Positions 1 through 12,135 are shown, counted from the stretch's first letter. The stretch is DNA of 64,000 nucleotides from Clavelina lepadiformis (GCF_947623445.1 NC_135244.1:15252860-15316859); one strand, 5' to 3'. The notes: a model not told the origin generated them from the letters alone. Numbers and translations: made by a program.

Positions 1-1960
1 TCACCATCAAGAAGACCGCGTTTTACGCAGTAACGACGTCACGTTTAATAATGTAATGACTTTATCCGCTATTTTTATGCTCACGATAACGCCTTTTCCA
101 TTTCAAACTATAGCCAAAGAGTGGAAACATTTGGCTAATGTTTTAGATAAGGGTGAACTGCGTATACAACACACAGCTTACGTGACAGCCTTTAATATGT
201 CAAACACCAAACCAATCTAAAATCGTAAAAAGTGGACGACGTCTGCCCAATGCAAACTTTTACCTCGGTTGTTATTATTCAGTAGACCAGGAATTCCAGG
301 CCAGGAGTGCGAGATAAACTTTTTGGGGGTGCGAAGGCAATTGTTGGGATCCTAAAGCATTTAACCGTTGTTAATCGAAGGCTACATTTCAGTTCATTGG
401 GACACATTTACGCCTCAATTTGAGTTGAAAAGTTTGATCTTCTTTTTAAGGAAGCAATGCATCAAAGTTTTCTGGGGGTGTGAGACATAAAAAAGTGCAA
501 AGGAAAACCAGCTTCAATAGGCAAATGTCATTATGGCAAAAACTTTGAATCCATAAATATCTCAAATTGACAAAAAACGCATATAACAAAACTTGAAGTG
601 ACTATTTCAGCGGCAAATTACAACGTTGGATAATGGAGCGAGAAAGGACCGAGAAAGAAAGCAAAAATGGTTAATTTTTCTTCAGGACGGTTACGAGGTT
701 GAACGTAAGATTACATTGTCTTGGTACGTAAATTGTGCAATTGCAAAATTTCGTCTCCAGATTTCAGCAGAATCAAGTGAACGCAAATACAGCATGTTGT
801 CAGCGCAAATAGAACACGCTAAAAATCCCCATACACAGTACTTTGAACCTAACCAAAATTTGCTTGAAACGACAAGTCCGGAACCCTAATAAACCAGTTT
901 CAGCAAATAGTACTTCACTTCGGGCTTCAGTTAAATGCCAATAAAGTGATTGAAAAGCCGATTATTCAACATAGCAAAGGTCTTTTCTTATTGATATGAC
1001 GATCTTTTAATATTGGCACGGAGCGAATTTCTAGGGCAGGTAAAATTACAATCGATTTTGCGGGTTACCGCTGAATAATAAACTGGAATCATAAAGAATT
1101 GCGTATTCAGTAAATTTAGGTTGGATCGAACGCAAATATTACTTCACATAAATCAAATATGCACTGTCTTGGTAACTTTATATGTATATATATATATCTA
1201 AAGGTACGTTTTATTATCGAATAATTGCAAACTTTTTGTTTTGTAAAAGAAACCGGTTATAGCTTACAAAGTTCATTTTCGACAACTTCTGAGTTTTCGT
1301 TTTTAGCCAGTAACGTTACAGCCTTGGCAAATATAACCTTAAGTAAATTGATTGTCCAATAAAAATTGAATATTTTTTAATACAGGTACTTTGCTTTTAA
1401 AAACACATTTTCCGGATTTGGTTACATGAAAACTACGAACTTGAATACATTCCAGTCAATGTGCATAGATATAGGCTAACCTTTATATTGTGAAAAAGCG
1501 TTTCTCGATTTCGTAGCCTTGCGATGCTTTAATAACAAAGTTGCAGCCGTAAATGAATGCGTCTTTACTGATTAGTGAAAGAATATCAACTGTTGTGTTT
1601 CTTTATGCTAATTTGAAGAATTGTGTTATTCTCAGCCCCATATTAAGCTATCCACGATTCCCGTTGGTTTTCAGTCGACTTTGGAACTTATGTAATTTCA
1701 ATTTTTGTCCAAGTGTTTTAACTTTTGGCAGAGGCTTTAGTAAATCCTCAGTCACTAGTCAGAACGTTGCTTATTCAAAATGAATTATAAGTGGATTAGA
1801 GCGAACTGAGGTTTTAGTGAGTGGGTGGCGATAAACGCAAAGAAGTGGTATTCATTCACTTCTACAAATACATGACCATCAACCATGTCTGATCAATGAA
1901 TTATTTATCTTTTATATTTTAGACGATTTCTGTTTGTGCCATCAAAACAATCACATGTAG
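1..1960. other. AT-rich stretch, no firm gene
   Basis: No coding exon could be supported here. Open frames at 626-889 (+) and 1553-1783 (+) have no recognisable domain and AT-rich composition. There is a short (AT)n tract near 1183-1198. The segment 300-480 contains 'gggggtgcgaag' and 'gggggtgtgag' words like those inside the small hAT element at 5047-5285, so it may be a decayed copy. Upstream exons of the membrane-protein gene at 1961-3828 may lie here but were not identified. Confidence 0.5.
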
Positions 1961-3828
1961 GCAAAAGTATTTTACTCAAGTGCTTACTCTGGAGTATGGA
2001 AACTTGAGACTATATTTGATCAATTTCACGAAATAATGACTCATGCTGGCCCAACGTCATCAACCCATCCCGAAAGCGTCAGTTTCAATACAACTCTCGC
2101 AGATTTCTCAGGTGATGGTAAGTATATCGCTTTTTATAATCTATACTGTACTATTAACGGAGAAATTTGTTGATTAACTGCCTAATAAAACAGTATATCC
2201 ATTACCCATGCTGATTCAAACACTGTATATAAATGCAATATAGCGTAGTCAGATAGTTTAAATGTAAGATAGAATGGTATGTAGATAATATATATTAAAA
2301 AATATACCACAACTTATAAAAGGCACCAAGAAATTAATGTATATATAATCGATTACAATATAATGTTACTAAATGTTTGCAGTAGACATTATATGCAAGT
2401 CTAATGTATTTTATAAGAAGATAACGATATAACAATGTGCATTGTAAAATTAGACATTGGGAACTAAAAAAAATCGTAAATGCCAATTATACGCGTGTAA
2501 TATCACATTCCTTGTACAAATTTATCTAAATGCGCATTTATTGACTTATTCAGTAGACTATAGTGATGACATAATACGTGCAACGTGCTTATCTTAGCGC
2601 TATGTAACGCCACAGAACCTCCGGTTCATAGAAAACGTACGGAAAAGCTTTTACTGTGACAAAGAAAGAGTAATGCAAACGCAAATTTTGACGGTAACCG
2701 TGTGTATAAAATCTGACTTCTAATCTATATCTGTATGTGAAAACAATTGCTCTTTTGCCGACTGCATTTATTTCCTCAAAGATATACGCGAAAGCACGCA
2801 TTGATTATGTTGGCCTGAATAATTCATTAAATTGAGTTAAAGCGAACTTACCACGGTTTATATTTGTTAGGTCTGTAATGTGTTTAAGGTCAGACAAAGG
2901 TAGACTTTTTTCAATTTTAGCTTTATGTTTTAACAAACTTTTCCACATTTTAAAACAATTTTATAACAAATACAGAATGCTTCAAATATATGGGGCAGCT
3001 CTGTCAAACGCAAAACGAAAAGGCAATTAGAATACTTTGGTCGCCTATTCTACGACTGCTTCAGTTCAGTAAATCTAACGTAGTTTTTAATATTATGTTT
3101 ACAGACGGAGAGGTTATGAGCTTTCCCTTGATGATTACTTTTATTGTGCTGGGAATTCTGTTCTTGGCAGTTCTATCAACAAGATTTTGGTTAATTTTCT
3201 ATTTCAACCATAAATTTTCAAATAGCAATTAAATTTATAAAAAAAATTTTGATGGAAATAATAGTACAGTGATAAAATAATAGGTGCCTATATTAATTGC
3301 ATCAAAGCAATGCGATAAATTTGGGAATAAAATCATTATATAATAAATCATAAAATATTGAAATAACATAATCTCCAATTGGAATAAGGCCGACACCATA
3401 TTTATTTGAGTGCTAAAAAGATACCTATTGATGCTTTGATAGAATTATTCTGGTTATAATACTATTCTGTCATTGATATCAAAATGCGTCCGGGAAATAG
3501 TGACAATATCAACGCGCAAAACGTATTATATAGTTACTTAATTCCGAATTAGTAATGATGTCTGCTCTTACAAAAGGTTTGACCTATTGCGACACCCTGC
3601 GTCCAGACTTTGTAAATATTTAAAAGATTGGTTACAATATAGAACCTTGGTTTAATTGCAAATGTATGTCATTTCATATTGCCGAAAATAGATATTTTCT
3701 GTTGAATGAATTGCCGTAACATAAGTAACACATTTTGATAAATACTTAATTGCAGGAGCCGATGGAAAAAATCTGATAAGCATTTCGGAAGACATTTGAG
3801 GCGAAATTATTTGTACAATTGGTACTGA
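1961..3828 (+). CDS. Small single-pass membrane protein, last three exons (tentative)
   Basis: Three exons keep one frame: about 1961-2117, 3105-3189 and 3756-3828 (stop). The first encodes a Ser/Thr-rich stalk (THAGPTSSTHPESVSF) and ends at a GTAAGT donor. The second begins after TTTACAG and encodes a hydrophobic span (FPLMITFIVLGILFLAVL). The third begins after TTGCAG and gives a basic tail (SRWKKSDKHFGRHLRR) that ends in YLYNWY. Stalk, membrane span and positive stop-transfer residues in this order fit the end of a type I receptor, like the other receptors in this window. The start is unresolved: the frame is open back to a TAG that itself overlaps a possible acceptor at 1958-1960, and ATG 2036 would give a protein with no signal peptide. 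An alternative reading without the last splice stops at 3232. No family is recognised. Confidence 0.4.
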
Positions 3829-5038
3829 GGATATTTAGCATAAATTTTCTCACTGTGAAAAAATCATTTTATTTTCTACCATGTGATCGTGCAAAAGATC
3901 TATTATTGCCGCTTTGTGACAGTACTTTTCTTATGCTCGTTGTTTTACTGTGGACCTGGTCTACTATGATTATATAGGCTTATAAGTTGTCATTACTAAC
4001 ATCTTACGCCCTATAGTACCCTAAGAAAGGAAAAAACATCGTAATAATTGACTTGCTTATATTGAAAATGGTGTAGCCTATCGTATTCTTCATCTTGCAC
4101 TTCTGCTTGTCCCCAGTGTTTGATTCAAGCAAGTTATTTCAGGACGAGGCAAAGCGCTCGGTAAAAAGTAGGCTACCAAAACTACATTTCTTGTTCACAA
4201 ATAAGACATTGTATGAATTTCAACAAGAAATAGGCATCAGAAGCACGTCAGAAGATTCAAATTACTAAAAATATGTCAACTTAAAGTCAAAGCCATTACC
4301 GCACGGTGTCTCTTGTCTTGCAAAAATGCCACTAGATATGTGACTAAAGCGCGACCTTTATTTTCCAATTTACTTGTAAAATACAGATATTTTTAAAGCA
4401 AGCGTGTTACCTATGAGCATATATGAGCAAATCACCCAGCTTATAGCAATACTTTTACAACAACTTAAGATGCAAGCAAGTTTTTCAGAATAAACTACCG
4501 ATCAAGTTGCCAAATTTTGTTTGCTATAAATGCTGCACGTAAAACAGACAACTAAGTCGTTTTCTGGTAAAAAAATAACCTAAGCGTACAATACAATTCG
4601 TATAACATTTCGTAGATCTCGAATAAGCTTTTGATCCGGTACATCGAGACAGACTAGGAAGTGCTGAAAAAGTGTAATATTGATGGAAATCTATAGTACA
4701 GTGTAGCCAATATACCACGATATACGTCTGCCACAAAGTTGTTTGTGTCAGTTTGAATTGCAAAGTCAAATCCGTTCACTGTGAATCGGCAAAGGTGTGT
4801 GCTGTCACCTCTGCTCTTTATAGTTTTTATGAACTGTTTTGACAGCAGGTACAGCCAAGAAGAGTTCGTCACGATGGAAAACAGTATAGGATCAGTTAAT
4901 TAATTTGAAATACAGTATACTGAGAACAGCACCTGTCTTGTGGCACATTATACGGACATTCGTCGCTATCATAAATGGTGCCTTGCGAACAGTAATTTCG
5001 GGTGTCTGTATCTCATACTACTGGACAAACTCTTCATC
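3829..5038. other. Spacer, no supported gene
   Basis: Short open frames occur on both strands (for example 4654-4872 on the - strand), but none has a domain, a splice context or a membrane pattern that would support a gene. No repeat structure was recognised. Confidence 0.45.
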
Positions 5039-5046
5039 CTTTAGGG

Positions 5047-5285
5047 CAGTGGTTCCCAACTGGGGGAACGAGATTGAACATCAAAGGGTACGAAGATCCT
5101 TGGGCCACAAATTATGATTTTTGCATTTTTGTGTGAAATACCAGTTTAACGTTTAATTGAGCTATAAAAGCAATTTAATTTAGTAATATAAATATGAAAA
5201 ATTTCATCAGAATTTTTTTGGGGGTACGAAGAATGCTCTGACCTGACAAAGGGGTACGAGCAGCAAAAAAGGTTGGGAACCCCTG
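5047..5285. mobile_element. Non-autonomous hAT element (MITE), 239 bp
   Basis: The ends are inverted repeats, CAGTGGTTCCCAACTGGG and the reverse complement of AAAGGTTGGGAACCCCTG. They are flanked by 8-bp target duplications CTTTAGGG (5039-5046) and CTTTAGGC (5286-5293), one mismatch apart. CAG..TG ends with 8-bp duplications are typical of hAT transposons. It has no coding capacity. Confidence 0.85.
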
Positions 5286-5758
5286 CTTTAGGCTATTGCA
5301 CCCAACATACAGGGCTTTCCTGTAAAGGATTTCTTAACTCACTCGTCAGACAATGGAGTTACTCCATCACTTTATTGAAAGCCCGACTACAATTAAACCA
5401 AGACAACTATTTGTTCCGTCCTCACTGCTACTGTTAGATCAAGTCGAGAACTTAGACATCAGGGCGGCCTCTTAGAGGGACAAGAAAATGTAATTCCAAG
5501 CGACCATAAAACCTTGCCAGACTTAGCAGTTTCGTTTTCCATGCCAATTCCCACCCCACTGTCGAGGATCGATTGACGTCCACCAAACGTCTAGGCCAGT
5601 GTTTCTTAAAGTTTCAACTTGGCTCCCTAAGGAGGAATTCGTAATGTTAAGGAAGGAAAAATCGTTATGGGAGGAATTGAAGAGAAATTTGAATGGAGTG
5701 TCTTTCAAAAATTTATTGAAATTTATTTATTGACATTATAAGCTTACTTTTATTTATA

Positions 5759-6469
5759 CATTAGTCGCCGCTTTATAAGCCCACGGTTAATAAGTTCAGC
5801 CGCCTATTAAGCCCAATTCAGTACGGTCCCAATTTACTCCATTTGTTCCTGTAGTAAAATGATGCGCTTTATGAGCTTAAAACTCCGTTTAAGCCCATTT
5901 TCAGAGAGACTTCGCATAATTTGAGCGTGAGTACATGGATGGTGATGGTTTGGCAATAGTGACTACACACTAGACCAGGGATGTCCAACCTGCGGCCCGC
6001 CTGAGATTTTTGTGCGGCCCGCTAGTCCTTTTCACTACAAAAGTATGTACTTCATGTACCCATTTTTCTTGAAATTTAATAGGTTTTGCGGCCCATTCAA
6101 TTATTTCAAGTGACAATGCGGCCCACTATAATAAAAGGTTGGACATCCCTGCACTAGACTATACATTAAATGCAAGTGTTGCGTCACAAACTTTATTTTA
6201 GGTCGTTATTCGTGTATAATCGTAGTGTGATGTACTGTAACTGTTGCTGTGTGTGAAAGATTCAGAATTTTAAGAACTACAGTAACGTGAAAACTTAAGT
6301 CAAGTTGTTAATAAAGTTGTTGCATGTGACAACAAACTTAACTGTAGTGTGTGACTATTGCTACCGTCATTTATAGGCTCTAGAATCTAGATTGACGAAA
6401 ACACACATTCCGCTTTATAAGCCCAAAATGGTCCGGTCCCGAGGTGGGCCTATAAAGCAGTGACTAATG
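5759..6469. mobile_element. TIR element nested inside the hAT at 5597-6598
   Basis: Left end CATTAGTCGCCGCTTTATAA and the reverse complement of the right end, CATTAGTCACTGCTTTATAG, match over about 25 bp with 3 differences. Words such as TTTATAAGCCCA and TTAAGCCCA recur inside. The flanking dinucleotides are TA (left) and CA (right), so a TA duplication with one later change is possible, which would fit the Tc1/mariner/pogo group; that assignment is weak. It is itself split by the element at 5976-6151. Confidence 0.65.
5976..6151. mobile_element. Innermost hAT-type MITE, 176 bp
   Basis: The ends CAGGGATGTCCAACCTGCGG and AAAAGGTTGGACATCCCTG are inverted repeats, with GCGGCCC words repeated inside. 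A perfect 8-bp duplication CACTAGAC flanks it at 5968-5975 and 6152-6159. As the innermost of the three nested elements it is the youngest insertion. It is non-coding. Confidence 0.88.
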
Positions 6470-6606
6470 CAGTACCTTTGACATAAAAAACAACGATTAT
6501 TTAGATAATATGTACAGATTGTTGATTTCTGTTGGGCAGGAATTGACTGTGTTTGTGTTTGTAAGGGAGGAATGTGAAAAAAACTTTGAGAACCACTGGT
6601 CTAGGC

Positions 6607-7172
6607 CATGTGATCGACAAATATCAGCTCATGCGACGTAGGATTCGAAGTACAGTATCAAGATATTTTGCAAAGCTTCTTCACTCGACTTGACTCTAGT
6701 ACTACTTAAGTGTCAAAAGCACGAGTACTAATTTATTAATAATTGAGTGCTATGCTTTTAAAATAGACTACTTGAATTAGTACTTGTTGATCAATTTTTT
6801 TGCTAAATTCCCTATTAATTTTGCTCTTAATGGGTTCATGACGCAATAATTTCAAGTTGATCGCTTTTCCAAATTCTTTCTTAAATCATAATATATTCCA
6901 ACCTTTGGTGCTGTATCGATCACACTTGCGGGCCTTTATTATGTTCATATATTTAAATTACCATGTATAAGAATTTGCAATGATATAACATAGAAATGCA
7001 ATGTCCAGCAGAAATTTGAGTGTAAACGACATAATTATTTTTCTTCTATGTGGTTATACTGTTGTCTGCCAATACTAAAACAATGTACTCGAGTATCAAT
7101 ATTGAGTAGGCTACATGGTACTTGCCACCTGCTTTGCCAGCTTTGCTCGAGCATGAAAATAAACTTAACTAC
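6607..7172. other. Spacer between two transposons, nothing recognised
   Basis: No exon, RNA gene or repeat could be supported between the nested hAT element and the P element. Confidence 0.5.
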
Positions 7173-7179
7173 CTGTACC

Positions 7180-7555
7180 CAAAGAGATTTAAACACATGA
7201 GTAGAAACTTCTCTTTTGCGCATGACGTCATGTTTGTTTCTTTTATTCTCTTGGAGCATATTCTACTTTCTCCACGGTCACGGTTCACTACATAACAATA
7301 AACATGCAGACGACGACAATGATTTTCAGAACTGTTTGCTGCTGGAACAGATTAGTTTTATTATTAGGGTGCAGTTGTTGGGATCCAATAGGTGTTAATT
7401 TTAATTGAAATTAATTAATGAAATCAGGTGAGAGTTTTAGGTTCAGCAATTAACTTATTTTCAGTTCCTTGAACTGATAATGCTGCTGTTTTGTATCAAG
7501 GCATGGCTTAGCCTACTTGAGTTGCGCGGGAAGATTTTTTCGTTCACCACATTTA
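7180..7555. repeat. Left terminal inverted repeat of the P element
   Basis: This is the reverse complement of 11761-12135 with few differences, including 'tttgcgcatgacgtcatg' and 'tgcagttgttgggatcca'. Similarity ends near the CACCACATTT word. Arms of about 375 bp are far longer than the 31-bp ends of the Drosophila P element. Confidence 0.9.
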
Positions 7556-7736
7556 AGGTGAAAAATAAAATGAATGGATGAAAAATTTAGATAGACCGAG
7601 TCATATTGTATTGTTTCATCTGCGCATAAAACTTCGCTCCACGCACAGAATAAAAACTTTACAGATTAAGACTCAATAGTACAGGTCTTATGTTGCAGGC
7701 TTTAAGTTATTGAAATAAGCTAAATAGTCTGAAATA

Positions 7737-9902
7737 ATGGCAAATTTGTGCTGTTTACCAATGTGCAACAACAGGTCACCTGCCGTGACTCTGTTTAAGA
7801 TACCTTCGAGAAAATTTGTAAAAAAGGAGAAGGAAAGCTTGGCAGAAAGGTTGGAGTGTATCGTGCTGGCTTGCAGAAGCGACGAGCACATAAAAAATCT
7901 ATTTGCTCGAGATGCTGTGAAAATGTGTGAAGTGCATTTTGAAAGATCTGACATTGTTTTAAGTAAAATTTGTTCCACATAGACTTACATGTAGTGTAAC
8001 TAGTGTATTGAGGAAAGATATTTAATGTAATGGCATATCTAGCGTTTGATGCAGTGTTTTTTTTCCATGAGATGGTTTGATGCAGAACTTCATTAAATTT
8101 ACTAGCGAGTGAGCACAGCATAACACTGCATCTGTAACAAGTTATTAGTGCAAACCTTCACTGTGGTTTCAGATTAATATATGTACCATTACAAGTATCA
8201 AAATTGAAAATGTTCATGTATGCACAAATAAAGAGTTTTTTTGCAGAGGGTTCCCGTAAAGAATTACGTGAAGGAGCAGTACCCACTTTGTCTTTGCCTA
8301 AGCTGACTTTGGCGCAGGTACATTCAAGAAAGCTGCCGAAGAAGCGTATCTTTGAAACAAAATTGCATTTCAAATCTAAATGACTATCGGTAGCGTATGG
8401 GTTCTGTTCTCTGCAATTTGGCTACTACAAGCTAACTACGAGCAATTGTTTCACTTGCTCACTTTTGTACTGTTTTCAGAAACGTTTACTGCACTGCACC
8501 TGGCATTCAAGATAATGTTTTAGAAGAACTGAAATCCAAAAGTCTCAGTCTAGCATCACATGAACGATTTCTCGTTACATCAATCGATGAAATGAAAGGT
8601 GAAACTTTTCTTGGAATTTTTAACACTATTAAGCACACTGTGTAAGATTCTTATTCATGCTTTATGAAAAAACAATGACACAAGTTATTAAGTGTATATG
8701 CACAAGATATAACCTGTTGCTTATTTTGTTTACAGTGAAAGAAAATATTGTGTATAATGCAGCAACAGACCGAATAATAGGATTTGTTGATCTGGGTGTC
8801 GACAGACAATACAATAATGAAGCTCCTGCCACACATGCCCTACAATTTTATGGTAGGAGTATCCTCAGCAATTTTTCCCGGCCTATTGTTTTTTATGCCA
8901 CCAAGAATACAAAGGCATTTCACTTGGTTAGCATGTTCTGGGAAGTGGTTGAATCCTTGGCCGGATGTGGTTTTACAGTCTTAGCATTTGTTGCTGATGG
9001 TGCATCCTGCAATCGAAAATTGTTCCAATTGCTCAATAATTCCAATTTGACCGTCCCCTACAAATGCATTAATATTTATCAGCCAGAAATGCCTATTTAT
9101 TTGATTAGTGACCCTCCACACTTGCTGAAGACAGCCTGTAACTGTGTGAGATCCAGCCGTCCAGGTGGAGCTAGAATGATGAAGTACAATCAACATTTCA
9201 TTTTGTGGAAGCATTTATGCCATGTTCCCTACCTATTTGAAAGTTCAAAGTTGAGAAGTTGCAAGTTGACTGATGGCCATTTTTTCCATAAGAGTTACGC
9301 AAAAATGCGGGTTTGCTATGCCGCACAATTGCTCTCTGGAACTGTCTCTAGTTTAATGAAGAGTCGTGGTGGAGAAGAAATGAAGATGAGTGCGTGGTTT
9401 GCTGGTTTGATGAATAAGTGGTTTGACCTCATGAACACCAGATTAAATTATTCATACAACCCTGACTTGAAACCATATACAACGATTGATGATCCTTGTC
9501 TGAAATGGCTTAATACATTCCTTTCAGAGTTAAAACAATGGAAAAGCAGTTTAACTGGGTCCGTTTCCGAACAGTCAAAGCAGTTTCTGAGCCATCAAAC
9601 CTACGACGGTTTAGTTTCCACATCCATGGCCATTGCTGAAATTCTTGTTGGAGAACAGCCCAGAAGGTTCATACGTCATAACTAAGCGCTTAAACCAAGA
9701 CCCATTGGAGGCCTATTTCGGTCATATGAGACAAACTGGCCGTCGAAATGAAGTGCCTGATATTCACCAATATGCACAATTTGAAAATGTGATAATGTGC
9801 AAAAAGAATATCAAGTCACTTAAGGGGTCAAATGTAAATCACGTTATTGACTGGAAACATGGTGATGTTTGCGATGATCCAATGCCGAAGCGAAAAAAAT
9901 AA
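7737..9902 (+). pseudogene. THAP-domain P-element transposase, one frame break
   Basis: Exons: 7737-7962 (THAP zinc finger, with Cys pairs in LCCLPMC and CEVHF), about 8247 onward (LREGAVPTLSLP, the end of a THAP domain), 8480-8598, and 8736 onward. The last two carry the RNase H-like core: SIDEMK, VADGASCNR and LISDPPHLLK hold the expected catalytic Asp residues, followed by TKRLNQDPLEAYFGHMRQ as in THAP9 and P transposases. The product would bind the element ends through THAP and cut and paste the DNA. The frame stops at 9685, while the conserved TKRLNQD block continues in another frame to 9902, ending in PMPKRKK; a single indel near 9660 explains this. The donor that joins the second exon to 8480 was not resolved. 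With one visible break it is probably inactive, but it could be an assembly error. Confidence 0.88.
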
Positions 9903-10009
9903 CTTGATTTCGAGTGTTTTGACAGTCTGCTTACAATACAGTTACACTTAATCCTTCTTGAGCTAAAACTGACGAACTACATGTAAGAAGACAACTATGT
10001 AATGTACAT

Positions 10010-10943
10010 TCATTTTAATGATTTTCTCAGACCTACATTTTGATCAGAGGTTACATGCAGTACTGAATTTAAATGATTGGCTTTTTGATAGCATCTAATC
10101 TTCACGTAAAATTTACATATTTTCATGCACAATTTTTGCAAACATTCATCAAAAACAAGATTTTCAAATATATCTTTTATGTTACAAACACTCAAAGAAG
10201 ACATGCAACTTTCCATGATGTGCTCCTTTATGTCTTGTTTCCTAAAGACACTTTCTACATACATCAACAATTTCACTAGTGATTTCGCTGGAACTGCAAG
10301 ATGTCCATAATTGTTATTATTTAAAGCGGAAATCAAGGAACTATTAGTGGTTTCATTACTATAATCAGTTAAACAAGACAATAGATCTATTTCTCTCGGA
10401 TTTATACAGCGCTTAGTGAGTTTCTGCAAAATATAACCACCTATGTACTGAATTATGAATTCTTCGTCTCGGGTTAACTTGTGTAATGTCAAGTGTTTAC
10501 CCTTTTTGTTGTGTGCAACAGTGGTAACGTGTGATAAAAATACATCAAACAATTTTCGTGTTAAACATAGTAACAATTTTCTTGGCAAGAAAAATAGTGA
10601 TGGGATGCACGTAATTCCATCACATGAGAATTTATGAAACAGTTCATCCGGTGAACTGTACGAAGAAAATAGCTTCATGAAATAGTTAACCGCATCTGCA
10701 GTTAGATCTGTTTTAACGCCACCCACTGTTTCCCACCATTCCATCAGCTTTTCTCTTGTAACATTATTGCAAGAAGATTCTGCAAGACAAGTGTAAAATT
10801 AAGTTTGTTTGATTTTTTTAATCGGAATCTGCCAATGATAGAGCTCAAAAAGAAATAAGTTTCAAACAAATATACCGTGAGCAGTTTTTTGATGAGCCAG
10901 CAAAGTTTCATTACTTGTGCAGTTATGCAAACATTGTCCACAT
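10010..10943 (-). CDS. Second P-element gene, antisense: C2H2 finger protein (5' end unresolved)
   Basis: Two exons in phase: 10943-10876 and 10779-10010 (stop). The first begins after TTATTTGCAG and encodes CGQCLHNCTSNETLLAHQK followed by TAH, a classical C-x2-C-x12-H-x4-H zinc finger. The second begins after TTGTCTTGCAG and encodes about 255 residues, with EKLMEWWETVGG near its start and IIQYIGGYILQKLTKR in the middle. The latter resembles 'YIxGYIxxKL' blocks seen late in some P-type transposases (recalled, not searched). The first exon needs a donor of phase 2 upstream, so at least one 5' exon is missing from this model. The gene converges on the transposase, about 110 bp apart. Its long intact frame beside a broken transposase suggests recent function or a young copy. 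Its role is unknown. Confidence 0.65.
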
Positions 10944-11760
10944 CTGCAAATAAATATTTTCATTATCAGATTAAATGACATCAATATATCAGTACAGCAT
11001 TACTTCAAATATTCGTTACGGCTTACATTAATTTGTTGTTTTGCTTGGCTGTTTATTATAAATTGGCGAGAACGTACACTCTGGGTGACCGCCATACAGG
11101 ACAAGCTCAACAGCAGTTGGCTTGTAATGAAATGGTTGTTTATCGTTCCTTTGCCTGTAAGAACGACCACTTCAATTACAATGTTTGTCTGTAGAATTGC
11201 TTAATGTCCTCGAAGTGAAATGAGTCTCAGGTCGTTGTTTCGCTTCTCTTAATCTTAGAATCAATTGTACACCTCGACAACTGTATAATCTGGTTATATT
11301 GGAGTTTCATTGAACGAACAAATCAAGATAGAACATTGTGACAGCAACAGCACAAAGACATGTTGCGGCGTTGAACGTAGAAACCAAAAGGACTGAATGA
11401 ATCAAAATGCACGCACAGGGGAAGCAGTCGATTACGTCACGCAGTGTTATGCTTCATTGATTCCATAGATGAGAATTCTATGTAGTACACAATTTTATAT
11501 TATATTAAGTGATATATTTATCACAGGCTAATTGATTAATAGGCATATCGTATCTTACATGAAGTTTGCTGCATCGTCTTCTGGGTCACAATCTATTTCA
11601 ATAATTAACTTCAAGTTGACATCTATTAGATCCCAACAGCTGCACCACAATAACAAGATCTGAAATCAGACTTTCAGTAGCCTATTTTAATGACACAACA
11701 CCTGCAACATAAGGCCTATGCTAATGAGTTTAGTTGCTAATTGCCTGCATGGTCGAAGAT

Positions 11761-12135
11761 AAATGTGGTGAACAAAAAAATCTTCCCGCGCAACTCAAGT
11801 AGGCTAAGCCATGCCTTGATACAAAACAGCAGCATTATCAGTTCAAGGAACTGAAACTAAGTTAATTGCTGAACCTAAAACTCTCACCTGATTTCATTAA
11901 TTAATTTCAATTAAAATTAACACCCAATGGATCCCAACAACTGCACCCTAATAATAAGACTAATCTGTTCCAGCAGCAAACAGATCTGAAAATCATTGTC
12001 GTCGTCTGCATGTTTATTGTTATGTAGTGAACCGTGACCGTGGAGAAAGTAGAATATGCTCCAAGAGAATAAAAGAAACAAACATGACGTCATGCGCAAA
12101 AGAGAAGTTTCTACTCATGTGTTTAAATCTCTTTG
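11761..12135. repeat. Right terminal inverted repeat of the P element
   Basis: Partner arm of 7180-7555. A shadow reading frame of 60 codons appears in both arms on opposite strands, a consequence of the inverted repeat and not a gene. Confidence 0.9.

Larger units (their letters stand above)
5597..6598. mobile_element. hAT element, about 1 kb, interrupted by a nested insertion
   Basis: The termini CAGTGTTTCTTAAAGTTTC (left) and AAACTTTGAGAACCACTG (right) are imperfect inverted repeats. A perfect 8-bp target duplication GTCTAGGC flanks them at 5589-5596 and 6599-6606. Most of the body is a second element (5759-6469), leaving about 160 bp and 130 bp of its own sequence. No transposase is visible, so it is non-autonomous. 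Confidence 0.85.
7180..12135. mobile_element. P-element-type DNA transposon with long inverted repeats
   Basis: This 4956-bp element starts CAAAGAGATTTAAACACATG and ends with its near-exact reverse complement. The inverted repeats run about 375 bp (7180-7555 against 11761-12135). A 7-bp target duplication CTGTACC flanks it at 7173-7179 and 12136-12142. The + strand carries a THAP-domain transposase of the P/THAP9 superfamily (7737-9902). The - strand carries a second spliced gene (10010-10943). Segment 11625-11655 is a diverged direct copy of part of the right arm (about 11930-11960). The arms are nearly identical, which suggests a fairly recent insertion, although the transposase frame is broken once. 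Confidence 0.93.

Noticed and set aside
626-889. 87-codon + frame near the left edge
   Set aside because: No domain, low complexity and no splice partner; its length is within chance for AT-rich DNA.
7216-7398. 60-codon frame repeated at 11917-12099 on the other strand
   Set aside because: It is the inverted repeat of the P element read in both arms, not a gene pair.
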